The position numbers and the translations under genes are program-made. This document shows positions 8,984 through 17,013 of a DNA stretch of 64,000 nucleotides, one piece after another (the first letter of the stretch is position 1; every line of letters begins with the position of its first letter). The notes under the pieces are model-generated. The model had not been told where the DNA came from. It did no database searches and was given only the letters and a program-made list of their open reading frames with translations. The DNA is from CBDDFS01 sp965227255. Its GTDB lineage: Bacteria > Bacteroidota > Bacteroidia > Flavobacteriales_E > Vicingaceae. The stretch is from positions 17,785-81,784 of the forward strand of contig CBDDFS010000007.1 of the NCBI GenBank assembly GCA_965227255.1, given 5' to 3'.

Positions 8984-9391
8984 TTGGAATTCAAGATTCA
9001 GGACCCATCGGAATTAGGGTCGGTTTGCAAAGAGATTTTAGATTCAACGGATCGAAAAGTATTGCTTTTTGAAGGAGATCTTGGTGCCGGAAAAACTACC
9101 ATGATCAAGGAATTCTGTAAGCAGTTGAAATGTATAGATGAGGTATCCAGTCCTACGTTCTCATTGATCAATAATTACAAAACTGAGAATGGAGCCGACA
9201 TTTTCCATTTCGATTTTTACCGGATTAAGTCACCTGAGGAAGCAATGGATATGGGTTTTGAGGAGTATCTCGACAGTGGAGAATATTGCTTCATTGAGTG
9301 GCCTGAAATCATTATGAATCTTATCTTTACAGAATACGTGCGCATTCGTATCCAAGCAGAAGGTTCATTCAGGATAATTAAAGTAGAGTAA
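8984..9391 (+). CDS. tsaE: tRNA threonylcarbamoyladenosine biosynthesis ATPase TsaE
   Basis: TsaE is the small P-loop ATPase that works with TsaB and TsaD to make t6A at position 37 of ANN-decoding tRNAs. The 135-residue protein has Walker A FEGDLGAGKTT, the SSPTFSLINNY segment, FHFDFYR (Walker B-like) and CFIEWPE, all typical of the family. The start is TTG at 8984, one base after the porX stop. The first in-frame ATG lies after Walker A and would destroy the ATPase, so the TTG start is well supported. It forms an operon with porX and the ald homologue. Confidence 0.92.
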   Translation: MEFKIQDPSELGSVCKEILDSTDRKVLLFEGDLGAGKTTMIKEFCKQLKCIDEVSSPTFSLINNYKTENGADIFHFDFYRIKSPEEAMDMGFEEYLDSGEYCFIEWPEIIMNLIFTEYVRIRIQAEGSFRIIKVE

Positions 9392-9392
9392 G

Positions 9393-10613
9393 ATGAGTCC
9401 GGAAGATGATATTTTGAAATCCCTGGCCAAAGGCTTCATGCCCCAGGAAGAAATGCTCGAAATCCCGACCAAAAAGAGCGATCTATTCATAGGTATTCCC
9501 AAAGAAATCTCAATTCAGGAGAAGCGTGTTCCCCTTGTTCCAGATGCCGTTGCTTTACTTGTAAATCACGGACATAGAATTCGTATTGAAGCCGGAGCAG
9601 GAGATGCGGCGAAATTCTCTGACAATCAGTATTCAGAAGCCGGTGCCGAGATCACTGAAAATCCAAAAGATATTTACCAGGCCGACCTCATCCTTAAAGT
9701 AGAACCACCTACCCTGGAAGAGCTGGATCTGATGCATTCGAATCAAACTTTGATTTCCGCACTTCAACTACCCATTCAACCAAAAGATTTCCTTAAAAAA
9801 CTCATTGATAAGAAGGTTACAGCCATAGCCTACGATTATATCAAGGATGAAGACGGAATTTATCCAATTGTCAGGGCTATGAGTGAAATCGCGGGAAACT
9901 CTGCTATTTTGATCGCAGCTGAACATTTGAGTAACAATTTAGGCGGCCAGGGAAGACTTTTTGGAGGAATATCAGGAGTAACACCAACCAATGTTGTGAT
10001 TCTGGGTGCCGGGACGGTAGGTGAATTTGCTGCTAGATCTGCTCTTGGCCTAGGTGCTACGGTGAAGATTTTCAATAACAGCATCTATAAACTTCGCAGA
10101 CTGCAGGACAACATCGGACAAAGAATCAGCACGTCAATCATACAGCCCAATGTTCTCAGCAAGGCCTTAATGAGGGCCGATGTTGTGATTGGAGCCATGA
10201 GGGCACATGACGGTGGAAGAACTCCTCTTGTTGTATCAGAAAACATGGTCATGAAAATGAAGCCGGGCTCTGTAATCGTGGATGTGAGTATTGACAAAGG
10301 AGGTTGTTTTGAAACTTCGGAAATTACGACTCATGAAATTCCAACATACATCAAACACGATGTGATTCATTACTGCGTACCTAACATAGCTTCAAGAGTT
10401 GCAAAAACAGCCTCTTATGCTTTGAGTAATGTCTTCGCTCCTGCATTGATGGAGGCAGGACAATTCGGAGGAATTGAGAATACCATCAGGAAGTACAAGG
10501 GTATTCAGAACGGAATATATGTTTACCAGGGTGTTCTGACAAATAAATATCTGGCTGAAACATTCAAACTTCCTTACAAGGATCTGCAATTACTAATTTC
10601 GAATCTTCTCTAA
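9393..10613 (+). CDS. ald: Alanine dehydrogenase homologue (AlaDH/PntA family)
   Basis: A 406-residue member of the alanine dehydrogenase / transhydrogenase-alpha family. The first substrate-site segment is present (FIGIPKEISIQEKRVPLVP; LKVEPP with Lys102), as are the Rossmann NAD site (VVILGAGTVGEFAARSALGLGA), the VIGAMRAHDGGRTPLVVSE segment and DVSIDKGGCFETS with the conserved Asp. The segment that reads YLHLA in classical AlaDH reads ALQLP here, so the catalytic His is a Gln (Gln125). About 30 extra N-terminal residues precede the fold. Co-directional with porX and tsaE. Activity as an alanine dehydrogenase is therefore not assured. Confidence 0.82.
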   Translation: MSPEDDILKSLAKGFMPQEEMLEIPTKKSDLFIGIPKEISIQEKRVPLVPDAVALLVNHGHRIRIEAGAGDAAKFSDNQYSEAGAEITENPKDIYQADLILKVEPPTLEELDLMHSNQTLISALQLPIQPKDFLKKLIDKKVTAIAYDYIKDEDGIYPIVRAMSEIAGNSAILIAAEHLSNNLGGQGRLFGGISGVTPTNVVILGAGTVGEFAARSALGLGATVKIFNNSIYKLRRLQDNIGQRISTSIIQPNVLSKALMRADVVIGAMRAHDGGRTPLVVSENMVMKMKPGSVIVDVSIDKGGCFETSEITTHEIPTYIKHDVIHYCVPNIASRVAKTASYALSNVFAPALMEAGQFGGIENTIRKYKGIQNGIYVYQGVLTNKYLAETFKLPYKDLQLLISNLL

Positions 10614-11018
10614 ATGCATTTTCTTAATCGTTTAAAGTATTACCTGATCGGAGTGGGTCTGGGCATTCTACTAGTGCTAGCCATTTTTAAAGACAGAAAA
10701 CTCACCAACTGGACTCCAGAGAACCAGGTAAAAAAAGAATTGACCGAAAAAGAAATGATCCTGCCAGCGAATCTGAAATGTGCTTTTAATTGTATTGGGA
10801 TTCAGAGCATAGATTCACTGAAGTCTTTCTTTGAAACTGGTGATATTGATTTCCATGCAAGTGACGTCAGTAATCATGATGAAAGAAAGTACATTATTCA
10901 CTTTGAGGACAAAAATGTTGAGACCGTGGTTGTAAAGATCTTCGAAGAGAAATATCAGGTGAGCTCTGCTGTAATTCCTGAAATGGATTGTCCGTGTCCG
11001 GACTTACTTTCCGAATAA
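10614..11018 (+). CDS. Small membrane-anchored protein, DUF4258-like
   Basis: A 134-residue protein starting immediately after the ald stop. One N-terminal transmembrane helix (YYLIGVGLGILLVLAIF) is followed by a soluble domain of about 100 residues with strands such as RKYIIHFEDKNVETVVVKIF and a cysteine-bearing tail (EMDCPCPDLLSE); other cysteines sit in LKCAFNCIGI. The domain resembles small DUF4258-type folds, but this is a tentative match. It is the last gene of the porX-tsaE-ald run. Its last 15 bases overlap the convergent iron-transporter ATPase gene. Confidence 0.7.
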   Translation: MHFLNRLKYYLIGVGLGILLVLAIFKDRKLTNWTPENQVKKELTEKEMILPANLKCAFNCIGIQSIDSLKSFFETGDIDFHASDVSNHDERKYIIHFEDKNVETVVVKIFEEKYQVSSAVIPEMDCPCPDLLSE

Positions 11019-11717
11019 TTTTCGAACGAAATTGTTGGAAGGATTCTGTTGAACTTCTTTCAGGGCATCATTTTGAATGACCTTCCCGTTTTCCAAAACC
11101 AATACTTCATCTGCCATTGATATTGCATCCCGCGCATCATGACTGACAAGGATAACCGTCACATTCAATTCATGAAATAGGTCTTTTAATTCCTTTCGGA
11201 CATCCTCTCTGACAACAATATCAATACTACTAAAAGGCTCATCCATCAGAATAATATCAGGTCCGGCAGCAAGGGATCTGGCAATGGCAACTCGTTGTTG
11301 TTCTCCACCCGATAATTCATGGGGATATCGCTTTTTATAACCTTTCAAGTTGATCATGCCGTATAGCTCTTCGACATTGATGCCACTCTCTTTTTTATGT
11401 CCAAATCGGATATTCTGATCCACAGTCAAATGAGGAAACAAAGCATAATCCTGAAAGATCATCCCAATAGCTCTCTCCTGAGGCGCTTTGATATATTTTG
11501 GAGAAGAAATAACCTCCTCATCCTTTACGATCTCTCCCCCGTCGGGGTAATCATAACCGGCCAGTAAATTAAGCAGGGTAGACTTCCCTCCTCCACTGTT
11601 TCCAATTACAGAAAGAATTTTTCCGCTTTCTAATTTGAAAGAAATATCCTTGAGAACAGGTTTTCCAATTTCGTATGCCTTACTGATATTTCTTACTTCC
11701 AACTTCATCGTATCCAT
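11004..11717 (-). CDS. fbpC: Ferric iron ABC transporter, ATP-binding protein (FbpC-like)
   Basis: The 237-residue ATPase energises the adjacent two-domain permease. Walker A is GNSGGGKST, the Q-loop lies near IFQDYALFPHLTV, the signature is LSGGEQQRVAIARSLA, Walker B is IILMDEPFSSID and the switch His is in LVSHDARDA. It is shorter than classical FbpC/PotA proteins (about 350) because the C-terminal TOBE regulatory domain is absent. The start overlaps the permease stop by 13 bases; a second ATG (codon 4) is possible. It is the last gene of a substrate-binding protein - permease - ATPase operon. Confidence 0.88.
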   Translation of the reverse strand: MDTMKLEVRNISKAYEIGKPVLKDISFKLESGKILSVIGNSGGGKSTLLNLLAGYDYPDGGEIVKDEEVISSPKYIKAPQERAIGMIFQDYALFPHLTVDQNIRFGHKKESGINVEELYGMINLKGYKKRYPHELSGGEQQRVAIARSLAAGPDIILMDEPFSSIDIVVREDVRKELKDLFHELNVTVILVSHDARDAISMADEVLVLENGKVIQNDALKEVQQNPSNNFVRKLFGK

Positions 11718-13255
11718 CTATTTACAAAGTATACAGGTATGATACTTATAAGTACTATAAGAAGCGAGGGGAAGGAAGCATCATAAACTGCGCCGTCGGT
11801 TTCCATTAGCATAAAAGCTTTAACGGCAAGGGTTTGAAAATTGAAGCTTTGGAACATCATGGTCAAAGGTAATTCCTTAATGACATCAACAAAAACCAAT
11901 ACACAGGCTGCGAGAATGGTTTTACTTAACAATGGACCATGAATTTTAAAAAGTGTCTTGCTAAATCCGCCGCCAAGAGAAAAACTGGCCCAACCTACGT
12001 TCTTTACCACTTTTTCAAATCCCGATCCAATGCTGCCATAGGAAACACTAAAGAACCTAACGATGTAAGCAAAGATCAAAACGAATATGGAAGAAGTAAG
12101 AGCAATTCCAAAAATCTGATTTCCGAAATACAACAGATCCAACATGCCAACACCAAGCAAAGCACCCGGAATGGCATAACCGAGGGTAGCAAATCGAGAC
12201 AGGTTCGAGATCCACCTTGTTCTCAATCCTTGTTGTAAATAGTATCTCACCAGAAGAGCTATGATTGCCGATAATATTGCAGCGGAAAGTCCGATGATGA
12301 AAGTGGTTGTAATGACATCAGGCAGGTCTGATTCATACAACAAAGCCCATTTTCCTGAAGCCCAAGTAGCAAGCTGGATCAGTGGAAGAATAAATCCAAA
12401 TAATATCGGAATCAAACAAATGATGATTGCCAATAGGGATTGTCCTGCTGTTAGCGAAGATTTTTCTTTTTCACGATTGTCCTTCAAATCACTGAATGAT
12501 GCTCTCTTTCTCACTCTACGTTCTATAACATAGATTAGAACTACGATACCTATAAGCATCGTGGCAATATTTCTTATCGGACTGGCATCCATGGGATTCC
12601 ACAATCTGACGATCTCTGTGGTGAAGGTCTTGACTCCGTAATAATGAACTGCCCCATAATTATTAATGACTTCCATGATTACGAGAAGGAGTCCGGCGAA
12701 AATTGCCGGCCATGCCAGGGGAAGGGCGATACGAAAGAATATTTTCATCGAAGATGAACCAAGACTTTTTGCAGACTGTATATAGGAGCTAGAAGAAAGG
12801 GCGAAAGAAACTCTGGTTGTGAGATAGATGTACGGATACAATGAAAGAGCCATGACAATGGCAAGAAAGAAGATATTGTCCACTTCGAAATAAGTTCCAA
12901 ATAGAGAATGACTTGTCCCGAATAAGCCAAGCATTCCTTTGTAAGTATATGCCAGTATATAAGATGGAATTGAAAGAGGCAGAATCAATAAAAAGGAAAA
13001 TTGCCGCAACAAGGGGAATTTAAAACTTGCCGTTAACCAGGCAGTAGGAACGGCGAATAGCAAGGCAAAGACAGACGTAAGTACAATAAGGAGAAGGGTA
13101 TTTGATGTGTAGTCCTTTCCTAAAGAAAAATAGAGGTCCGCAAATACACTTGATCGAACCTGAAACAGAATGGCTAGAATCGGAAGTGATATGAGGATGA
13201 GAAGAATAACTACTCCCCACCTCCAGATCAATTGTTCAAGTCTTATCAGTGTCAT
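11705..13255 (-). CDS. fbpB: Ferric iron ABC transporter permease (FbpB-like, fused double permease)
   Basis: A 516-residue inner-membrane protein with about twelve transmembrane helices arranged as two homologous binding-protein-dependent permease halves. The EAA-type cytoplasmic loops are visible as SAKSLGSSSMKIFFRIALPLAWPAI cut in two here: SAKSLGSSSMKIF then FRIALPLAWP in the first half, and SLGGGFSKTLFKIHGPLL in the second. This fused layout is typical of FbpB/ThiP-type iron(III) permeases. It lies 4 bases after the substrate-binding protein gene and overlaps the ATPase gene. Confidence 0.9.
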   Translation of the reverse strand: MTLIRLEQLIWRWGVVILLILISLPILAILFQVRSSVFADLYFSLGKDYTSNTLLLIVLTSVFALLFAVPTAWLTASFKFPLLRQFSFLLILPLSIPSYILAYTYKGMLGLFGTSHSLFGTYFEVDNIFFLAIVMALSLYPYIYLTTRVSFALSSSSYIQSAKSLGSSSMKIFFRIALPLAWPAIFAGLLLVIMEVINNYGAVHYYGVKTFTTEIVRLWNPMDASPIRNIATMLIGIVVLIYVIERRVRKRASFSDLKDNREKEKSSLTAGQSLLAIIICLIPILFGFILPLIQLATWASGKWALLYESDLPDVITTTFIIGLSAAILSAIIALLVRYYLQQGLRTRWISNLSRFATLGYAIPGALLGVGMLDLLYFGNQIFGIALTSSIFVLIFAYIVRFFSVSYGSIGSGFEKVVKNVGWASFSLGGGFSKTLFKIHGPLLSKTILAACVLVFVDVIKELPLTMMFQSFNFQTLAVKAFMLMETDGAVYDASFPSLLIVLISIIPVYFVNRWIR

Positions 13256-13259
13256 GGAA

Positions 13260-14315
13260 TTACTTCCAGCCTGCCTTCTCGAAAATTTCTACGGCTTTCT
13301 GATTGTTTTTTCCCAGAACATCAATGCTCATATCATCTTCAACGAAAGAACCCCAGCTTTGAAGAAGAGTTGATGGCTGAACATTTGGGTTTACCGGATA
13401 CTCGTAGTTGGATTCAGCGAAAACCCTTTGAGCATTGACATCGGCAAGGAATTCGATAAACTGAACAGCATTTTCTTTGTTCGGTGAATACTTCGTAACA
13501 CCGGCACCGCTGACGTTAATGTGAGCACCTGAAGTTTCCTGATTTGGAAAAAAGATGGAAAGTTTTTCCCCAGCTGTCTTCTCCATTTCATTTTCTGAAT
13601 TCAAGAGTTTTCCAAGATAGTATGTGTTGGCAATGGCAATTTTTCCATTTCCAGCTGCCACTTCTTTCATCTGATCCCGATCATTTCCTTTAGGTTCTCG
13701 TGCCATATTGGCTACAACACCTTCAGCCCATTTCTGAGCTTCTTCTTCGCCAAGTCTTTCTATGATAGACGCCATCAAGGATTGATTATAGAGATTGGAA
13801 GAAGAACGAACGAAAATTTGTCCTTTCCATTTTTCATTTGACAGATCCTCATAAGTTGAAAGCTCCGAGGCATCAACCTCATCTTTATTGTAGACAATAA
13901 CTCTCGCTCTTTTTGTCAGTGCAAACCATTTATTTTCGGGATCTCTCAGGTTCTGCGGCACATTATTCATCAAGGCCTCAGATTCAACAGCCTGTAAAAG
14001 ATCAAGCTCCTTTGCGTAGTGTAATCTTCCGGCATCCACAGTGATCAATACATCGGCCTCTGTATTTTCTCCTTCGCTCTGAAGAAGGGCTATAAGCTTG
14101 TCGGCCCCATCCTCCTTTACATTCACTTTGATGCCAGTCATTTCTTCAAACTTGGCAAAAAGCGCCTTATCGGAATCATAGAATCGATGTGTGTATATGT
14201 TGACCACTTTTTCCTCTGCAATGTTCTCTTCTTTCTTCTCCTGATGTTCGGGATTCCCACATGCAAAAGCCATAGAAAGCGCTATGGCCGAGAATAATAT
14301 CTTTCTGAATTTCAT
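13260..14315 (-). CDS. fbpA: Fe(III) ABC transporter substrate-binding lipoprotein (FbpA/FutA-like)
   Basis: The periplasmic ferric-ion receptor of the importer encoded downstream. The 351-residue protein begins with a lipoprotein signal peptide (SAIALSMAFACGN, lipobox Cys19), then an acidic linker and the two-lobed fold. Ferric-binding tyrosines are visible as IANTYYLGK, the YY pair of FbpA, with further features VNIYTHRFYDSD near the N-terminus and FAESNYEYPVNP near the C-terminus, both typical of FutA/FbpA. First gene of the operon. Iron specificity is inferred from the YY pair. Confidence 0.9.
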   Translation of the reverse strand: MKFRKILFSAIALSMAFACGNPEHQEKKEENIAEEKVVNIYTHRFYDSDKALFAKFEEMTGIKVNVKEDGADKLIALLQSEGENTEADVLITVDAGRLHYAKELDLLQAVESEALMNNVPQNLRDPENKWFALTKRARVIVYNKDEVDASELSTYEDLSNEKWKGQIFVRSSSNLYNQSLMASIIERLGEEEAQKWAEGVVANMAREPKGNDRDQMKEVAAGNGKIAIANTYYLGKLLNSENEMEKTAGEKLSIFFPNQETSGAHINVSGAGVTKYSPNKENAVQFIEFLADVNAQRVFAESNYEYPVNPNVQPSTLLQSWGSFVEDDMSIDVLGKNNQKAVEIFEKAGWK

Positions 14316-14433
14316 GAAATTGTGATTTTCGACAAATGTAAGAGATTCACTTCCATGATTACAAACACCGTCTACCCTATTTCGGTGAAATAAAAAGAGA
14401 ATAAAGAATATGCGAAAACGTTAGATTTGAAGT

Positions 14434-15243
14434 ATGAGAGCATTGTCATTCTTCTTTCTGTCCATACTTTTTGGATCGGCTGCTTCTCAAGGTCAACCAG
14501 AAATAGACTACTTCAAAGATATTTTCTTCCTGTGCGACACGACTTACTATCGTTTTGATCATCCAGGTTATAGTGATGACATTTCCTATTACAAAAAAAG
14601 AAGTTGGAACCTTTACAACAAAAATTCTAATATTAAAGACATAGGAGAGCAAGACAAGGCTAAGATTCTTGAGATTGAGGACAAACTTCAAAAAAGAGCC
14701 GGAACAGAAGTTTACAAAAAGTACAATCTACAGTTTGTAAGAATCTCAAAGAATGCAAAGAAATCGAAAGGAATGAAATACGCCTTGCACTATTTCTTCG
14801 AGTTGGATTCAACCTTCTATCACCACTTTGTGCTGATTTATGATGAAAATGGCCATTTGATGTCAGATTATGAATTTCCGGAAACCAATGGAAATGAAAT
14901 GCAAATAATCGATTATTGTGAAGCCATAGCTATTGCGCAGACAGACTCGTCTTTCAAGACAGCATACGATAGCGCAGAATTCACAACATACTATGAAATT
15001 CCTTGGAATGGAGACATCGTCGAATTGGGACGGCTTGATAAAATGCAGCTCGGGTATGACGAAAAAAGTAATTCCTGGACCTGGGAATTATTCACCAAGG
15101 TAAAATTTGACGGTGATTATCCTGAAGATACATCCTGCGTCACAGGCTGGTGGAAAGGCAAAAAAATTATCATCAATGCACAATCTTCGGAGATCCTGAG
15201 TGTAGAAGATTATAAAGTATGGAAATCGGTACGCTTTGGTTAA
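14434..15243 (+). CDS. Secreted protein of unknown function
   Basis: I do not recognise this 269-residue protein. It has a Sec signal peptide (MRALSFFFLSILFGSAASQG, likely cut after AAS) and no other membrane segment. The mature part is rich in aromatic and charged residues, with repeated Trp/Tyr clusters near the C-terminus (NSWTWELFTKV, CVTGWWKGKK), and probably folds as a beta-rich periplasmic or surface protein. It begins a plus-strand run of three small exported proteins, divergent from the iron transporter. Confidence 0.65.
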   Translation: MRALSFFFLSILFGSAASQGQPEIDYFKDIFFLCDTTYYRFDHPGYSDDISYYKKRSWNLYNKNSNIKDIGEQDKAKILEIEDKLQKRAGTEVYKKYNLQFVRISKNAKKSKGMKYALHYFFELDSTFYHHFVLIYDENGHLMSDYEFPETNGNEMQIIDYCEAIAIAQTDSSFKTAYDSAEFTTYYEIPWNGDIVELGRLDKMQLGYDEKSNSWTWELFTKVKFDGDYPEDTSCVTGWWKGKKIIINAQSSEILSVEDYKVWKSVRFG

Positions 15244-15262
15244 TACTACAATAAAAAAAGAG

Positions 15263-15646
15263 ATGCTTTCATTTATTCAAATATTAAAGTCAAGAATTCT
15301 GGTATACTCTCTCGCCTCGACTTTTCTAATATTTTTCTATTCGTGTGAAAAGAACTCAGATCCTCCTGAGAAAGCGAGTTTAGAAATAACCGTCAGGGGC
15401 ACATTTTCCGGAAAAACAAGAGAGAATATCAAAGTGAGGATCTATTACACTGAAGAAGAGGCAGACAATATCATGGAACCTATAAAACCTCTTTTAGTCA
15501 CTGACAATGATGGGAAAGTCACATTTTCAAATCTTGATGCGAATGAAAACTATTGGATCAGGGCTGATGCCATTCTCAGCTCAAATGTGAAGGAAACTCA
15601 TTATCTCAATGAAGGAAGAAATACATTTGAGATCAGATTATGGTAG
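15263..15646 (+). CDS. Small lipoprotein of unknown function
   Basis: A 127-residue lipoprotein. The open frame extends back to a TTG at 15236 overlapping the previous gene, but the ATG at 15263 gives a well-formed signal peptide (ILVYSLASTFLIFFYSCEK, lipobox Cys), so I chose that start. The mature part (EKASLEITVRGTFSGKTREN, then TDNDGKVTFSNLDANENYWI) looks like one small beta-sandwich of the carboxypeptidase-regulatory or Cna-B kind. It overlaps the next gene by 7 bases. Confidence 0.65.
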   Translation: MLSFIQILKSRILVYSLASTFLIFFYSCEKNSDPPEKASLEITVRGTFSGKTRENIKVRIYYTEEEADNIMEPIKPLLVTDNDGKVTFSNLDANENYWIRADAILSSNVKETHYLNEGRNTFEIRLW

Positions 15647-16074
15647 AAAACATGCGAATAAAATCAAAGGTACTGGGATGCTTTATAAGCTGTATTCTGG
15701 TTTTCAACTCAGTCATAGTTTCAGCTCAATGTAATTCTAATCAGCTCGAACTCAGAAATGCTTATTCTTCATATCCAATTGAAGCTTTCAATTTATATCC
15801 CGACTTTCAAATTTGTTCCATCAAGAAGAGCGGTCAAGTTGAATTAAAAGGAGTGGTCAGGGACAAAAATTCTGAAGAAGTACTTCCCTTCGTGCAGATT
15901 GTGAAGGTGAAAAAGCTGGATAATGAACAATATGAGAGGACGGAAGAAATTCAGGAAAGTACTGAAAACGGCAGCTTTGAGATTAAAACCAAAGTGGCTG
16001 AAGATGAAGGAATCATATTCTTTTATGTTGGATACAAGACAATGTTTCTCAAAATCAACTTCATAGACGATTAG
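15640..16074 (+). CDS. Secreted protein with carboxypeptidase-regulatory-like domain
   Basis: A 144-residue exported protein. A signal peptide (KVLGCFISCILVFNSVIVSAQ) is followed by a beta-sandwich beginning VELKGVVRDKNSEEVLPFV, the hallmark opening of CarboxypepD_reg-like domains. Such domains are common at the N-terminus of SusC/TonB-dependent receptors, but this one stands alone. The start may be the ATG at 15640 or the one at 15652. It overlaps the lipoprotein gene upstream by 7 bases. Function unknown. Confidence 0.65.
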   Translation: MVENMRIKSKVLGCFISCILVFNSVIVSAQCNSNQLELRNAYSSYPIEAFNLYPDFQICSIKKSGQVELKGVVRDKNSEEVLPFVQIVKVKKLDNEQYERTEEIQESTENGSFEIKTKVAEDEGIIFFYVGYKTMFLKINFIDD

Positions 16075-16099
16075 ACAGCACAATTTAAAATCAATGATG

Positions 16100-16131
16100 T
16101 TGTGTAGAAACTTAGATTATTTGTATATTTG
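16100..16131 (+). promoter_or_regulatory. Bacteroidota-type promoter for rpsT
   Basis: A TTG (16100-16102) is followed after 21 bases by TATATTTG (16124-16131). This matches the Bacteroidota sigma-ABfr consensus TTTG/TTG - N19-21 - TAnnTTTG. It ends 28 bases before the rpsT ATG, leaving a leader of about 20 bases, and is the best promoter match I found in the window. Confidence 0.75.
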
Positions 16132-16159
16132 CCGACCATTTTAAAAACGGACAAAGAAC

Positions 16160-16414
16160 ATGGCGAATCACAAGTCAGCTTTAAAGAGGATCAGACAGAG
16201 CGAAAAAAGACGCGTTAGCAACAGATATTACGCAAAGACTATGCGTAACGCGTTGAGAAGCTTCTTGAGTAACGAGAATAAGAAAGAAGTAACTGAGAAA
16301 ATGCCTGAGATGACATCAATGATCGACAGATTGGCGAAAAGAAATGTTATTCACAAAAACAAAGCTGCCAACCTTAAGTCTGAGGTTAACAAGCACGTGA
16401 ACGCTTTGTCGTAA
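16160..16414 (+). CDS. rpsT: 30S ribosomal protein S20
   Basis: The 84-residue S20 binds 16S rRNA early in small-subunit assembly. The start MANHKSALKRIRQSEKRRVS is diagnostic, and the rest is the expected basic three-helix protein ending in NKAANLKSEVNKHVNALS. It is monocistronic: a good TTG/TAnnTTTG promoter lies upstream and an intrinsic terminator lies 24 bases after the stop. Confidence 0.98.
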   Translation: MANHKSALKRIRQSEKRRVSNRYYAKTMRNALRSFLSNENKKEVTEKMPEMTSMIDRLAKRNVIHKNKAANLKSEVNKHVNALS

Positions 16415-16437
16415 GCAAAAAAATTTTTTAATAGAAG

Positions 16438-16467
16438 CCGCCTTGGGAAACCACGGCGGTTTTTTTT
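16438..16467 (+). terminator. Intrinsic terminator of rpsT
   Basis: Stem CCGCC-T-TGG / CCA-C-GGCGG with one mismatch and a GAAA tetraloop (16447-16450), followed by eight T residues (16460-16467). It lies just after rpsT on the plus strand. Confidence 0.9.
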
Positions 16468-16474
16468 GTTTCTG

Positions 16475-16497
16475 GAGGATAGGATGATGGGGTGATG
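16475..16497 (+). repeat. Short array upstream of the first four-helix-bundle gene
   Basis: The sequence GGATGATG GGGTGATG, preceded by the degenerate GAGGATA, forms about two to three copies of an 8-base unit. It is an imperfect inverted counterpart of the array at 16948-16976 on the other side of the gene. Confidence 0.6.
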
Positions 16498-16575
16498 TTC
16501 TAAAATAACTTCTCTGTCTCGTTTAACTTAAATTTCTCTTTGATAGAATCTGATACTATCCTTAACTATGAATCT

Positions 16576-16947
16576 ATGTATCAGTTTTATTTCCAAAAAT
16601 TGAATGTTTGGCAAAACTCTAGAAATCTTGCTTCAAGAATTTATCAAATAACTAGGCATTTCCCTGAAGTAGAAAAATTCGGAATAACCAATCAAATAAG
16701 AAGGGCGGCAACATCAATTTGCGCCAATATTGCAGAAGGTTCAGGAAAAAAGACAGGCAAGGATCAATCCAGGTTTACTTCAATTGCCTTTGCTAGTCTA
16801 ATGGAATTAATGAGTTTCCTGATAATCTCAAATGACCTGAAATATCTTACAGATCAAGAATTAAAGGAAATTACAAATGAAATTGAAGTCATTGCTAAGC
16901 AACTGAATTCCTTGAAATCGGCTCAGCTTAGCAAGTACATCGAATAA
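16576..16947 (+). CDS. Four-helix-bundle protein, 23S rRNA intervening-sequence (IVP) family
   Basis: A 123-residue all-helical protein of the family first seen encoded inside 23S rRNA intervening sequences. Diagnostic segments are FQKLNVWQNSRNLASRIYQ, the core QIRRAATSICANIAEGSGKK, RFTSIAFASLMELMSFLI and a final helix ending LNSLKSAQLSKYIE. Members assemble as pentamers of helical bundles, but their cellular role is unclear. The open frame extends back to a TTG at 16540; the ATG at 16576 sits directly before the conserved domain and is preferred. The gene is framed by short GATGATGG-type tandem arrays in opposite orientation, like the second copy at 50900-51256. Confidence 0.88.
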   Translation: MYQFYFQKLNVWQNSRNLASRIYQITRHFPEVEKFGITNQIRRAATSICANIAEGSGKKTGKDQSRFTSIAFASLMELMSFLIISNDLKYLTDQELKEITNEIEVIAKQLNSLKSAQLSKYIE

Positions 16948-16976
16948 ATCATCATCCCATCATCCCATCATCTCAT
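16948..16976 (+). repeat. Short tandem array downstream of the first four-helix-bundle gene
   Basis: The unit ATCATCCC occurs twice and is followed by a variant ATCATCTC, after a leading ATC. It starts one base after the stop codon and is the imperfect reverse complement of the array at 16475-16497, so a transcript through both could form a stem enclosing the gene. Confidence 0.7.
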
Positions 16977-17013
16977 AATCCATTTCAATTTTTCCATTTC
17001 TAGTGCTCTACAA

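Noticed and set aside
14422..14429. TAGATTTG before the secreted protein at 14434
   Set aside because: It lies 4 bases from the ATG, which would place the transcription start inside the coding region, and has no TTG at -33.
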